Both the position numbers and the translations under genes were made by a program. A stretch of DNA of 40,549 bases from Lachnospiraceae bacterium. GTDB taxonomy: Bacteria > Bacillota > Clostridia > Lachnospirales > Lachnospiraceae. A model generated the notes under the pieces. The model was not told the origin of the DNA. It saw only the letters and a list, made by a program, of their open reading frames with translations, and did no database searches. Below are positions 8,468 to 16,858 of the stretch, in pieces. The stretch covers positions 1 through 40,549 of the forward strand of contig JALEPU010000005.1 in assembly GCA_022766905.1 (NCBI GenBank). Reading direction: 5' to 3'. Positions within the stretch are counted from its first letter, which is position 1. Each line of letters begins with the position of its first letter.

Positions 8468-9283
8468 TTACAAGGTACTATTCATTGCAATTCCAAGTGG
8501 AGTTACTAACAATGGTTCTTTTGGCTTGATTGTCTTAATACCTGTTTCCTTCTCAAAGACTTTTACAAAATCTGTAAAACTGCAGGCACCACCTACTACA
8601 TAGATTGTGTCTACATCATATCCTTGAATAAATCGGCTGACAATTGATGCCATTTTTTGAACAACCGGCTTTATAATCGGAAAAACTTCAAATTCGCGTT
8701 CCGGATCTTTTTTGATCTTTTCTGCTTCTTCAAAGGTTGTTCCATAATAACCAGCCAGTACAAGACTCATATGAGTACCACCAGTTGGTTCATCTGCTGT
8801 AAATACTACCTTACCATCTTTGAGTATGCTTATTCCTGTAGTACCACCACCTACGTCCACAACAGCTCCTTCGGTAACACCAAGTACAGTAGCTGCGGCT
8901 GTAGGTTCATCAATTACGGTAGACACTTCAAAATTGGAAGCTTCCACAACATTGGAGATAACTTTTACATTACCTTCAATAATTCCCGGTGGAATTGCTG
9001 TAGCTGCTGTTCGTAATTCTACTCCCAACATATCTTCCAGATCCGCTTTCATATCTCGAACCGCCTTTGAAGCGCCTATAAAATCAACCACAATTCCATC
9101 TTTTACTACAGTAGATGGATAGGTTGCTCCGGCAATCGGCCGATTTTCGGAGTCAACAACTGCCAACACAATGTTTGCAGTACCTAAGTCGACTCCGACT
9201 TTCAGCTCACCTTCAAAAGGGTTAAATGTTTTTTCGCGAATAAGGTCTCCGAACTCTAAAAGAGTTTCATTATATTCACACAT
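8468..9283 (-). CDS. eutJ: EutJ-like actin-fold chaperone
   Basis: A 271-residue protein of the actin/Hsp70 ATPase superfamily. It has a phosphate-1 motif GVDLGTANIVLAVVDSENR (about 30-48), the phosphate-2 motif GAVVDVGGGTTGISILKDGK, and the adenosine motif DTIYVVGGACSFTDF. It lacks an Hsp70 substrate domain, as EutJ does. EutJ proteins accompany eut and Gram-positive pdu operons and are presumed to help assemble or reactivate the encapsulated B12 enzyme. Direct evidence for the family is thin. It is distinct from PduG, which is far larger and also present. The ATG is behind AAAGGGTGAAG, 42 nt after pduJ. Confidence 0.85.
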   Translation of the reverse strand: MCEYNETLLEFGDLIREKTFNPFEGELKVGVDLGTANIVLAVVDSENRPIAGATYPSTVVKDGIVVDFIGASKAVRDMKADLEDMLGVELRTAATAIPPGIIEGNVKVISNVVEASNFEVSTVIDEPTAAATVLGVTEGAVVDVGGGTTGISILKDGKVVFTADEPTGGTHMSLVLAGYYGTTFEEAEKIKKDPEREFEVFPIIKPVVQKMASIVSRFIQGYDVDTIYVVGGACSFTDFVKVFEKETGIKTIKPKEPLLVTPLGIAMNSTL

Positions 9284-9325
9284 TTATCTTCACCCTTTAT
9301 GTTTATTTTTCACTGGCAACAAATA

Positions 9326-9604
9326 TTATTCTGCTGCCTGAGGTAAAATCTTCTCAACGTCTGTATGAGGTCTTGGAATGACATGCTGAGAAACTAATTC
9401 ACCAACTTTTGCTGCAGCAACTGCACCAGCATCAACAGCGGCTTTTGTAGCTCCTACATCACCACGAACCATAACAGTTACTAATCCAGATCCGATTTTT
9501 TCATATCCAACTAATCTTACATTAGCGGATTTTGTCATAGCATCTGCTGCTTCAATTGCACCAACTAAGCCCTTAGTTTCAATCATACCTAATGCTTCGT
9601 TCAT
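9326..9604 (-). CDS. pduJ: PduJ/PduA-type hexameric BMC-H shell protein
   Basis: A 92-residue single BMC-domain protein that tiles the shell facets as hexamers. The pore loop YEKIGSG is the one found in propanediol-conducting PduA and PduJ. It begins [20 protein letters not shown] and ends with the conserved [15 protein letters not shown]. It is a near-identical paralogue of the protein encoded at 16514-16789. They differ at roughly a dozen positions, mostly near the C-terminus. The PduJ name is by order in the operon, since PduA and PduJ cannot be told apart by sequence alone. Strong GGGAGG Shine-Dalgarno sequence. Confidence 0.92.
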   Translation of the reverse strand: MNEALGMIETKGLVGAIEAADAMTKSANVRLVGYEKIGSGLVTVMVRGDVGATKAAVDAGAVAAAKVGELVSQHVIPRPHTDVEKILPQAAE

Positions 9605-9627
9605 TGTAATTTCCTCCCTATGAGTTT

Positions 9628-10431
9628 CTATTCTTTACCTTTTTTTGGAGATCCGCCTCTCGGCTTCCTTCCACCTCGTTTACCTCTTGAAGTACTTTTC
9701 ACAACCAATGAGTCGTCAGCAGCCTCTTTTTTCTCTTCTGCCTTCGCATCAGTTGGAGCCTCTGTTTCTTCTTCTGCAGGTGCTTCTTCTACTTCCGGTT
9801 CTGCTACTTCTTCAATTACCTCTGCGACAGGTTCCTCTTGTGGAGCTTCTTCTTTTACTTCCACTTCCGGTTCTTCTGTCTCTACAGGGTCTTCTTTCAC
9901 AGGAGCTTCAGCCTCAGGTTCACTTACAGGTTCCTCGATAACAGGCTCATCTGTTTTTACTTCCACTGGTGCTTCTTCTATTTTTTCTTCAACAGGTGTT
10001 TCTTCCGGTGTCTCAACAACAGGGGCTTCTTCTACCGGGGCTTCAACCTCTGCTTTTTCTTCTGGTTTGGACCGTTTTACTAAAACCGGGCCAGCACTTT
10101 GACCTTTCGGTCTTTTTCCTGTCGCTAAATGATATTCACCGCCAACATTTTCTTTATTATAAATCAATGTTGGAAGGATTCCTGCTGCCGGACGTGCAAT
10201 CACATCAATACTCTTAATTCCGCATACAGCTTCAGCTGCTTTGGAACCTGCTGCAACAGCTGCTTTTACAGCTCCTACATCACCTTCTACCTTGACTGTA
10301 CACATACCGTCACCTTTGGAATACTCATATCCAATTAACTTTACATTTGCACTTTTTACTGCTGCATCTGCTGCAGTAACTCCAGCGCAAAGACCCATAG
10401 TTTCGATCAGTCCGATACTTTTCCGAGACAC
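9628..10431 (-). CDS. pduK: PduK-type BMC-H protein with a long acidic linker and basic tail
   Basis: An N-terminal BMC-H domain (about 1-85: [20 protein letters not shown], then [15 protein letters not shown]) is followed by about 180 residues that are not a BMC domain. Residues about 123-240 are nearly all Glu, Val, Pro and Ala in loose EAPVEE-type repeats, with a strong net negative charge. The last 20 residues reverse to strongly basic and Arg/Gly-rich ([12 protein letters not shown], then KKGKE). Known PduK proteins have C-terminal extensions, but this one is unusually long and bipolar. It is presumably disordered and faces the lumen or cytoplasm. Three cysteines lie in the BMC domain. 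The frame opens at a GTG (10437) that abuts the AAGGAGG site. The next GTG (10431) has proper spacing and is preferred, giving 267 residues. Confidence 0.85.
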   Translation of the reverse strand: MSRKSIGLIETMGLCAGVTAADAAVKSANVKLIGYEYSKGDGMCTVKVEGDVGAVKAAVAAGSKAAEAVCGIKSIDVIARPAAGILPTLIYNKENVGGEYHLATGKRPKGQSAGPVLVKRSKPEEKAEVEAPVEEAPVVETPEETPVEEKIEEAPVEVKTDEPVIEEPVSEPEAEAPVKEDPVETEEPEVEVKEEAPQEEPVAEVIEEVAEPEVEEAPAEEETEAPTDAKAEEKKEAADDSLVVKSTSRGKRGGRKPRGGSPKKGKE

Positions 10432-10457
10432 TTTCACACCTCCTTACATCTCAATCT

Positions 10458-10505
10458 ATGGCAACTTAAGTTGCCATGTCCACAGTGTACCATGCAATAC
10501 ACTGT
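10458..10505. repeat. two adjacent perfect palindromes in the pduH-pduK gap
   Basis: ATGGCAACTTAAGTTGCCAT (10458-10477) is a perfect 20-bp palindrome. Next to it, ACAGTGT/ACACTGT arms (10482-10505) enclose a 10-nt loop. Neither has a T run on the minus strand, so they are not intrinsic terminators. They occupy most of the roughly 80-nt gap between the enzyme-reactivase genes and the second set of shell genes. An mRNA processing or stability role is inference. Confidence 0.7.
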
Positions 10506-10511
10506 TTCTTT

Positions 10512-10877
10512 TTAACAAAATTCCTTAAAAGGCATTTTTTTGACTAAACGGGCTGCATTAGAACCTAAGATTCTGTAATTTTCTTTTTCAAAAGACCCTA
10601 TTTCAAAAATAGGACGTTTCTTTTTGAGTTTCTCAAAGTGAAGAATCAACTTCTTTTCAGAAACTCCGACTCCAACTCCTAAACGTGAATCGTTACAGGC
10701 TTTGAAACCGATTTCATAAACGTCACTCTCTGAAATCCCGGCGAGATCAAAAGGAATTCCTTCTTCCTCAATGCCAAGTAAAAGGTTTTTTAATTTTTCA
10801 GGCTGCACCGTATTTGCATCATAATATACCTTTATGCTAGGTCTGTCTTTATATGTTGCATTTGTTGCTTCTGCCAT
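10512..10877 (-). CDS. pduH: PduH, diol dehydratase reactivase small subunit
   Basis: Small subunit of the ATP-dependent reactivating factor that swaps damaged cobalamin out of the diol dehydratase. It has the family pattern SIKVYYDANTV near the start, GIEEEGIPFDLAGI, and LGVGVGVSEKKLILHFEKL. It resembles the beta-subunit fold of the dehydratase, which it displaces. The longest open frame begins at 10910, inside pduG. The ATG at 10877 is better: it lies 1 nt after the pduG stop and has GAGGGTG 7-8 nt upstream, giving 121 residues, the usual size. Stop-start adjacency implies translational coupling, as needed for a two-subunit complex. Confidence 0.9.
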   Translation of the reverse strand: MAEATNATYKDRPSIKVYYDANTVQPEKLKNLLLGIEEEGIPFDLAGISESDVYEIGFKACNDSRLGVGVGVSEKKLILHFEKLKKKRPIFEIGSFEKENYRILGSNAARLVKKMPFKEFC

Positions 10878-10878
10878 A

Positions 10879-12696
10879 TTATTCACCCTCTTCTGTGCTT
10901 GCCAGTACAAGACCGGTTGCTACGGCATTACGAGGACCTTCACTTCCTCTGATATTAGCTCTTCCGGCTACTACATTATATTGTGATAATGCGTCAGTTA
11001 CTAACTGAGGCACTTCAAAATCAAGTGCAGAACCACCAACTAATACTACGAAAGAAATGTCGCGGACGTTGTTGGTTGGGCTAACTTTAGCTAAGGCTCT
11101 AATCGCATTTGTTACAAATACTTTTTTCTTAGCAGAATTACGAACCATCTTGATCTTTTCAAGAGATTGAATTCCTTCGATCGGTATTAAATTACCTTCT
11201 TTTAATAAAACAACCTTTGCAAATACCTTTGGATCCAAAGGTTTCTCAAAGAACTGTACCGTTCCATCTTCATGTCTGATATGGAACAAGCTTTCTACTT
11301 TTGCAAGAGAATATTTCTTAATATCCTCTGCTGTATCAAAATCTTCAATTCCAAGTTCAGATTTAATTAACAGGGTTACCATATTACCGGCACCAGCCAA
11401 ATGAATGGATTTGATTTTTCCTTCAGAATTGATAATAGAAGCGTCTGTTGAACCAGCTCCCATATCAAGAATAGCCAGCGGTTTATTGGTTCCCGGAGTA
11501 GTAAGAGCTCCACGAATCGCCATATCCGCTTCTACACCACCTACAGTTACAGGAACTTTCAGTTGGTTGGTCAGCTCTTCTGCTATCATCTCCATCTGAA
11601 GTCTGTCAGCTTTTACCATAGCTGCAATACCAACAGCACTTTCCAGAGAAAATTCATTTGCCAGGCCACCTTTTACCTGCTGTGGGTTAAAGGTATCAAC
11701 TGCTAATAAGTCCTGAATCTTAATGTCTTTTGGATGCTGATTTGTCAAATTACTCATAACCTGGCGAACTTTTTCAAGCATACCGCCTGCATTTGTTCCA
11801 GGTTCACCTTTGACATCATCAATTACCGGTACAGAATTCACTGCATCCATAATCTTTGCAGCACCTTCATCGACACCGACCTGAACTTTTCGTTTTGGAT
11901 TGATAATTTCAATAGAACCAGCTGGAATACGTCTTTCTTTTACGTCTCCTTCTGGTGTTTTGATTACGACAGCGGATCGATTTCCAATCAACGCTCTAGC
12001 GATAGGCACTACCTGTTTTGTCTCATCTGATGAAAGTTTGAACAGGGTTGCGATACCGTATGGATTAGAAAGAACTTCAACCACACCGCCCACATTGGCA
12101 ACTTCAACTGCACAAAGCATACCAATTGGTACTTTGTCAATTAAGTCAACCTCGTCCACGATAGGTATTTTCTTCTCTAATCTGTTGTTAATCAAGACAC
12201 CATCGTCCTTTTGGACGATGGCGCCTGTGATATTAACGCTTTTATTATATGTATTGATGAGCTGTGCTGCGTAATCAAATGAAATATTGGACGGAATAAC
12301 TACGATCACGTCTTTACCGGAACGAACTTCATGCAGCTTGTCCACTAAAGCCGTCTCACCAACACCAATGCCGATTCCGCCAGGGGTGTTAGGGTTATGT
12401 CCAATCATAGTAGATTCTGTAATAATGGTTTCTGTAATGGTCTCCATCGCAACATCACCGATAACGGGAGCTGCTTCGTTGACACGAACTTCATCCAGAT
12501 CACTGTAATCCATTCCAACTTTATCCAAAGCCTGTTTCAGAGAACGGAACACACCATGAATATTCTGTTTGGTACCTTTGATACCTGTTGTTGGAACGAT
12601 TCCGCTTGCAAGGAATTCTACGCTCTTACCGTCTACTCTCGCAAGAGCTGTCTCTGTGGATGAATTACCAATATCTACACCTGCTATAATCTTCAT
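10879..12696 (-). CDS. pduG: PduG, diol dehydratase reactivase large subunit
   Basis: A 605-residue ATPase of the actin/Hsp70-like fold, the large subunit of the dehydratase reactivase. It opens with the nucleotide motif IAGVDIGNSSTETALARV and has a second DMGAGSTDASIIN motif. VVLVGGSALDFEVPQLV near the C-terminus completes the ATP site. The length agrees with PduG and DhaF/DdrA (about 605-610). With PduH it releases inactivated cobalamin from PduCDE in exchange for ATP and intact cofactor. ATG with GGAGGTG 8 nt upstream. It follows pduE after 32 nt. Confidence 0.95.
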   Translation of the reverse strand: MKIIAGVDIGNSSTETALARVDGKSVEFLASGIVPTTGIKGTKQNIHGVFRSLKQALDKVGMDYSDLDEVRVNEAAPVIGDVAMETITETIITESTMIGHNPNTPGGIGIGVGETALVDKLHEVRSGKDVIVVIPSNISFDYAAQLINTYNKSVNITGAIVQKDDGVLINNRLEKKIPIVDEVDLIDKVPIGMLCAVEVANVGGVVEVLSNPYGIATLFKLSSDETKQVVPIARALIGNRSAVVIKTPEGDVKERRIPAGSIEIINPKRKVQVGVDEGAAKIMDAVNSVPVIDDVKGEPGTNAGGMLEKVRQVMSNLTNQHPKDIKIQDLLAVDTFNPQQVKGGLANEFSLESAVGIAAMVKADRLQMEMIAEELTNQLKVPVTVGGVEADMAIRGALTTPGTNKPLAILDMGAGSTDASIINSEGKIKSIHLAGAGNMVTLLIKSELGIEDFDTAEDIKKYSLAKVESLFHIRHEDGTVQFFEKPLDPKVFAKVVLLKEGNLIPIEGIQSLEKIKMVRNSAKKKVFVTNAIRALAKVSPTNNVRDISFVVLVGGSALDFEVPQLVTDALSQYNVVAGRANIRGSEGPRNAVATGLVLASTEEGE

Positions 12697-12728
12697 TGAT
12701 GTCGCACCTCCGTGGAGATTAAACTAGC

Positions 12729-13220
12729 TTACGCTTTTTTTAATCTTCCTCTCTTTTCGTATACGTCAGCTGCTTCTTTAACGAAGTTTCCGCTAACTGT
12801 TGCGCCATACTGATTGATTAATTCATCACCAATAGCGTATAATTCAGCTTTTGTGGATCTGTATGGTCTTAATGCATTGTAGATCTCAAGAAGACGAGCA
12901 TCTGGTACAGGAATAAGCTCACCAGCTCTTCTTAAGTTCATACCGAATGTTTTTCTTCCTACAGAATCAGCAACCTGAGCCTGTAATTCAAGAGTTTCTT
13001 TTGTGATACGGAAATCAGCTGCTGTTAATTCGCCACTGATAACTTTATCTAATGTTAACTCATCAAGAGTTTTGCCTGATGCGGATTTAATTTTCTCTGG
13101 CATTTTCTCGCCCAGAGGATAATCAGCTGCAGTAACTGTAGCGGCTGGAGCTGCCTGTGCACCCTGCATATTTTTTAATACTTCCTGCATAATCTGTCTT
13201 ACTAATAATTCCTGATCCAA
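12729..13220 (-). CDS. pduE: PduE, B12-dependent diol dehydratase small subunit
   Basis: Gamma subunit of the (alpha-beta-gamma)2 diol/glycerol dehydratase. Its core, from YPLGEKMPEKIKSASGKTLD through LLEIYNALRPYRSTKAEL, is typical. The N-terminal LDQELLVRQIMQEVLKNM is amphipathic, resembles the encapsulation helices of PduD and PduP, and is followed by an Ala-rich linker. The open frame reaches a GTG at 13229 that overlaps the GGAGG site. A TTG at 13220 is 8 nt from that site and is more likely the start, giving 163 residues. The start is uncertain. Six to fifteen nucleotides separate it from pduD. Confidence 0.9.
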   Translation of the reverse strand: MDQELLVRQIMQEVLKNMQGAQAAPAATVTAADYPLGEKMPEKIKSASGKTLDELTLDKVISGELTAADFRITKETLELQAQVADSVGRKTFGMNLRRAGELIPVPDARLLEIYNALRPYRSTKAELYAIGDELINQYGATVSGNFVKEAADVYEKRGRLKKA

Positions 13221-13235
13221 AATTGACACCTCCGT

Positions 13236-13880
13236 TTATTTAAATGTAACTTTAAGAGCCTTAGGAGCTTTATCTCTATCGGCATGCTCAGTTTCTTTAA
13301 TGTGAAGAACTGCGGAAAGAGCCTGATATTTAGGTCTAGCCATCTGGTCGTTCTTTACAGGAACTGGATTTGGAGATTCGCCTTTAGCATATTTAGCAGC
13401 GTTCTTACCGATCTGTCTGTATGTCTCAAGATCGATCAATGGACACTGTGGGAATAACTCAAGGTTACTTAAAGGTGGTAAATCTTTCTGATGGATAACG
13501 GTTGTACCTTTGGACTGAATACCAATACCTACACCGGATCCGGAAAGTTCTGCTGCATCATGAGCAACGAAGGATACATCAGATGTTCTGTAAACTTTGA
13601 TAACTCTACAAGCAACACCTTCTTCCTCGATACCAGCCATGATTTCTTTCACGATCTGACCATGAGGTACACCAAGGATATTTGTTGTCTGGCTAACACC
13701 AAATGCTGGAGCAACACCAAGAACTACTTCGTTAGGGTTTGTTCCTTTTTCAGCATCACCTGTCTCAACAAGTTCAAGATCAGCTGCTGCGCTAGCTTTA
13801 GGAGCTGGAGCTTCTGCTGCATTCATATCTTTAAGCACTTCTGCGATAATACTTTTTAATAATTTTTCATCAATTGCCAT
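13236..13880 (-). CDS. pduD: PduD, B12-dependent diol dehydratase medium subunit
   Basis: Beta subunit of the dehydratase, 214 residues, supplying much of the cobalamin-binding surface. Residues 1-18 ([17 protein letters not shown]) closely match the PduD N-terminal targeting helix, and an Ala/Pro linker follows. The conserved core runs from [19 protein letters not shown] through [21 protein letters not shown] to [19 protein letters not shown]. The presence of the targeting extension indicates a compartment-borne diol dehydratase rather than a soluble glycerol dehydratase (DhaC-type lacks it). ATG behind AAGGAAGGTGAG. It is 22 nt after pduC. Confidence 0.94.
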   Translation of the reverse strand: MAIDEKLLKSIIAEVLKDMNAAEAPAPKASAAADLELVETGDAEKGTNPNEVVLGVAPAFGVSQTTNILGVPHGQIVKEIMAGIEEEGVACRVIKVYRTSDVSFVAHDAAELSGSGVGIGIQSKGTTVIHQKDLPPLSNLELFPQCPLIDLETYRQIGKNAAKYAKGESPNPVPVKNDQMARPKYQALSAVLHIKETEHADRDKAPKALKVTFK

Positions 13881-13902
13881 TTGTTCTCACCTTCCTTTTA
13901 AA

Positions 13903-15564
13903 TTACAGGGTTGCTGGATCAACAGCTTTACGGATATTAGCGATCTTTTCCCATCTTTCTGGGCTGATCTGATATCCTGTCATTGGTCCATGGTAATCGT
14001 TGCAGGAGTTAACTGCACTAATTACGTGGAAGTCACTGTCAAGCATGGAAGCTGTATGTAAGTAGTCACCAACAACTTTAGCTTTCTGAATCTGGAAGAT
14101 GGAGTTAGCAACATCTTCAAATCCGCCTTTGTACAGTGCTTTAACGAAGTCAATACCTGTAACACCACGAGCAAGCATATCTTCTGCTGCTTTCAGGTCT
14201 TCTACTACGTTACGATCCGGCATATCTTTGGAACCGTTAGCGTATGTACCAGCTTCAACTTCTTCGTCTGTAATTTCTGGAAGACCAAGCTGAGCAAAAA
14301 TAGCCTGGATAGCTCTTGCAGCTTTGTTACGTGCTGCAACAACTTCTTCTTCACTTGCTGGATGTAAACCTGCGTCAACTTTAAGGTCACGCTGGATTGT
14401 ACACCAATCTTCATAATCTTCTGCATCCCAGTTGGATCCTGCGAACATGTTGTCGTAGTTAGGAGTTGCAGAATATCCGGAACAGATGTAGTCAGTTCCA
14501 GGAATGAACTGTGGAATAGAACGAGCAACTCTTCTAAGGTCAGAATGTGTAAATGTCTGGTCATTAGAGGAAGCGTTCTCAAGGTCGAGCATACCTGCGA
14601 TTAAGTTCTCACAAGCAACGGCACGAATACCGCCAGGAACAGCTGCAGGAACACCGATACAAGATACGGAACCGTTCTGTGTACCCTGAACACCAGCTCC
14701 ACGAGTTACAGCAAGACATCTAGCTTCAAGGTAAAGCATGGATTTTCCTTCTGCCATACCCATCTGAACTTCAGAACCTGTACCAGATGTAAATCTCATC
14801 TTGATACCACGGGAAGCGTAGCAGGAAGCTAAGAAAGCTTTGGACCATGGAGTGTCATCACCATCCATGAATACGTCTTCTGTTCCGTATACGGATACTG
14901 TCTCAGCGTATGCTGTGTAACCTCTCATACCAAGGTCAAGCTCTGTAGCTTCTTCTACAGCACACTGTGTTAAGATACCTGGACGTCCTACGTTAGCACC
15001 AACCATGATTGCTAATGCGTTGAAAGGAGCGTAACGAACGATACCTACTGTTGTTTCCATCTCAGCGAAACCACGAACAGCTGCTTCAGCTGCGTCTGCT
15101 GCGATCTGGATCATGTTATCTTTTACGTTTGTAACGTGGCACTGGTTAGCTGGCTGTTTACGAGCACGCATCTTTGTGATACCCATCATAGCTTCCAGTA
15201 CGGATAAGTTACCAACAACTTCTACTAATTTAGCAGGAGTAATAGCTACTGTATATTTTAAAACTTCATCTCTTGTTACGTTGATATCACAAAGCATACG
15301 AGCGATTTCAAGAGAATCTTTAGCCATAGCTTCTTCAGCGTTTGCTAAGTCAATTGCGTAGTCAGCGATAAATGTATCAAGCATATCGAAATCGTCTCTG
15401 CATTTTCCATCCATCTCAACTACAACGCCATTTTCAATTTTGATGCTAGGAGTTGGATCGAACGGGCTGTTCATGGCAATCAAACCAACTTCTGGCCACT
15501 CTTTTACATAACCATCCTGGTTAACAGGTCTTTGATCTAATACTTCAAAACGTTTACTTCTCAC
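13903..15564 (-). CDS. pduC: PduC, B12-dependent diol/glycerol dehydratase large subunit
   Basis: Catalytic alpha subunit, 553 residues (TIM barrel). With adenosylcobalamin it converts 1,2-propanediol to propionaldehyde and glycerol to 3-hydroxypropionaldehyde. Residue numbering matches the Klebsiella oxytoca enzyme without gaps. Q141, H143, E170, E221, Q296, D335 and S362, the substrate, metal and catalytic residues known for that enzyme, all fall at the same numbers. Ser301 and Gln336, positions engineered in that enzyme to change substrate size, are also unchanged. This supports ordinary diol and glycerol use. Translation starts at GTG (15564) with AGAGGTG about 9 nt upstream. The 126-nt leader before it is unusually long for this operon. 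Confidence 0.96.
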   Translation of the reverse strand: MRSKRFEVLDQRPVNQDGYVKEWPEVGLIAMNSPFDPTPSIKIENGVVVEMDGKCRDDFDMLDTFIADYAIDLANAEEAMAKDSLEIARMLCDINVTRDEVLKYTVAITPAKLVEVVGNLSVLEAMMGITKMRARKQPANQCHVTNVKDNMIQIAADAAEAAVRGFAEMETTVGIVRYAPFNALAIMVGANVGRPGILTQCAVEEATELDLGMRGYTAYAETVSVYGTEDVFMDGDDTPWSKAFLASCYASRGIKMRFTSGTGSEVQMGMAEGKSMLYLEARCLAVTRGAGVQGTQNGSVSCIGVPAAVPGGIRAVACENLIAGMLDLENASSNDQTFTHSDLRRVARSIPQFIPGTDYICSGYSATPNYDNMFAGSNWDAEDYEDWCTIQRDLKVDAGLHPASEEEVVAARNKAARAIQAIFAQLGLPEITDEEVEAGTYANGSKDMPDRNVVEDLKAAEDMLARGVTGIDFVKALYKGGFEDVANSIFQIQKAKVVGDYLHTASMLDSDFHVISAVNSCNDYHGPMTGYQISPERWEKIANIRKAVDPATL

Positions 15565-15690
15565 AGTCTCAACACCTCTCTAATTCTTCTGATTTCTGTG
15601 TTAGCCTGGCCCTCTCACCGACCGGCTATTACAAGGCTTATATGTATAAGAATTACCTTCTCCTATTACATATATGAACTAATTCGTATC
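15565..15690 (-). other. intercistronic leader between pduB and pduC
   Basis: This is among the largest internal gaps of the operon. On the minus strand it holds a tight CTTATA/TATAAG inverted repeat and a possible imperfect hairpin pairing AGCCT with AGGCT around GCC/GGC. It has no T run, so it is not a terminator. I see no good -35 and -10 pair. A role in mRNA processing or in setting shell-to-enzyme ratio is only a possibility. Confidence 0.35.
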
Positions 15691-16485
15691 TTAGATATAA
15701 GGTACAGTTGCGGATTCAAGTGGTTCATCTGGAGCCAAAGATTTAAGAAGCTGTTTTCCAACTTCTCTAGCACCGATGATAGCCTGTCTAACTGCTCCTG
15801 AATCTCCGGAGAAGAAGTAGTTAACCTCGTTAGAGAAGCTTGTTCCGCCATTACCAGGTGTAGCGATGGAGATTGCATCAATAGTAGCTGTCTTGGAAGC
15901 TGTATCTGCTAAAACAACACCGATACCAGCTGGAGCACCTACAGTAAGACCAAATGCTTTACCAATTGGAGCGCCAAATGCTTTGTTGCAGCAGTAGCTT
16001 GCACGTGCTGTGTACTGGAATTCAAGATGTCCTGCGGAGTTTCCGTATACATCACCAAATGTTCTCTCAACTTCTTTCAGAGCAACTTCTACAGCTCTTC
16101 TTGCATCAGAAACGTCTTCTGCGCCAAAGATGATTAAACATCCATGTCCAGCGCCGCCTTCTGTATCACGTGGGCACTCAACAAGAACAACTTCTGTGTT
16201 TGTAGCTTTAACAGCTTCATCACAAGCCATGATCTGTGGGCCAGCACCAACACGGTCACTGATGATACCGATGGAACGGTATTTTGGATCAATCTTTAAT
16301 AATTCCTGAACACTGTTGTCCAGGTTAGCGATAACTAAACCGATAGTATGTCCCATAGCTGTTCCAACATACTCTGTTAATCCGCAAACGTATTCAGCGC
16401 AAGCGCAATCAGCTTCAGCTGTTTCAGCTCCGCCCATTTTCTTCATAACTTCATCCATGATTTTGCTCATCATTTCATCTTTCAT
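15691..16485 (-). CDS. pduB: PduB, major trimeric BMC-T shell protein
   Basis: A 264-residue tandem BMC-domain protein forming pseudohexameric trimers, one of the most abundant shell components. After an N-terminal extension, the first domain begins at about residue 35 (GLTEYVGTAMGHTIGLVIANLD). The second runs from about 150 (YCCNKAFGAPIGKAFGLTVG) to the end. The extension starts with an amphipathic helix (KDEMMSKIMDEVMKKMGG); in studied PduB this region anchors the enzyme core to the shell. It then has a CAC..C cluster (C27, C29, C34), where only one Cys is common. ATG with TGGAGGT. It is 28 nt after pduA. Confidence 0.95.
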   Translation of the reverse strand: MKDEMMSKIMDEVMKKMGGAETAEADCACAEYVCGLTEYVGTAMGHTIGLVIANLDNSVQELLKIDPKYRSIGIISDRVGAGPQIMACDEAVKATNTEVVLVECPRDTEGGAGHGCLIIFGAEDVSDARRAVEVALKEVERTFGDVYGNSAGHLEFQYTARASYCCNKAFGAPIGKAFGLTVGAPAGIGVVLADTASKTATIDAISIATPGNGGTSFSNEVNYFFSGDSGAVRQAIIGAREVGKQLLKSLAPDEPLESATVPYI

Positions 16486-16513
16486 CGAATATTACCTCCA
16501 TTAATCGATTTAA

Positions 16514-16789
16514 TTAAGCCTGTGGTAGAATCTTCTCTACATCACTGTGTGGTCTTGGGATAACGTGGCTGGAAACAACTGTTCCAACTTTGTCTGCTGC
16601 TACAGTACCAGCATCAACAGCAGCTTTAACAGCTCCTACGTCACCTCTTACCATAACGGTTACTAAACCAGATCCGATTTTCTCGTATCCAACTAAAGAT
16701 ACGTTTGCTGATTTAACCATAGCATCTGCTGCTTCAATAGCACCAACAAGACCTTTGGTTTCAATCATACCTAAAGCTTCTTTTTGCAT
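16514..16789 (-). CDS. pduA: PduA, hexameric BMC-H shell protein
   Basis: A 91-residue single BMC-domain protein, first gene of the structural operon. It has the core [20 protein letters not shown], the pore loop YEKIGSG that admits 1,2-propanediol in PduA, and the C-terminal [15 protein letters not shown]. It is near identical to the paralogue at 9326-9604, which suggests a within-operon duplication or shared constraint. The Shine-Dalgarno AAAGGAGG is near-perfect, as expected for a very abundant shell protein. The leader upstream carries a weak-35 promoter and candidate operator repeats. Confidence 0.93.
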   Translation of the reverse strand: MQKEALGMIETKGLVGAIEAADAMVKSANVSLVGYEKIGSGLVTVMVRGDVGAVKAAVDAGTVAADKVGTVVSSHVIPRPHSDVEKILPQA

Positions 16790-16858
16790 AATTGACCTCC
16801 TTTTACTTGCACTGATGTCTGTTCGACACCCTGGCTTTGGTAATTAACTCATAGTATC

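Noticed and set aside
9620-10102. Ser/Ala/Thr-rich plus-strand frame of 160 codons
   Set aside because: It is the antisense of the repetitive acidic linker of pduK; there is no ribosome site or promoter and its composition follows from the opposite strand.
15565-15690. ANTAR-type antiterminator hairpins as in eut operons
   Set aside because: No pair of hairpins with the expected loop bases, no terminator, and the local regulator is AraC-type rather than ANTAR.
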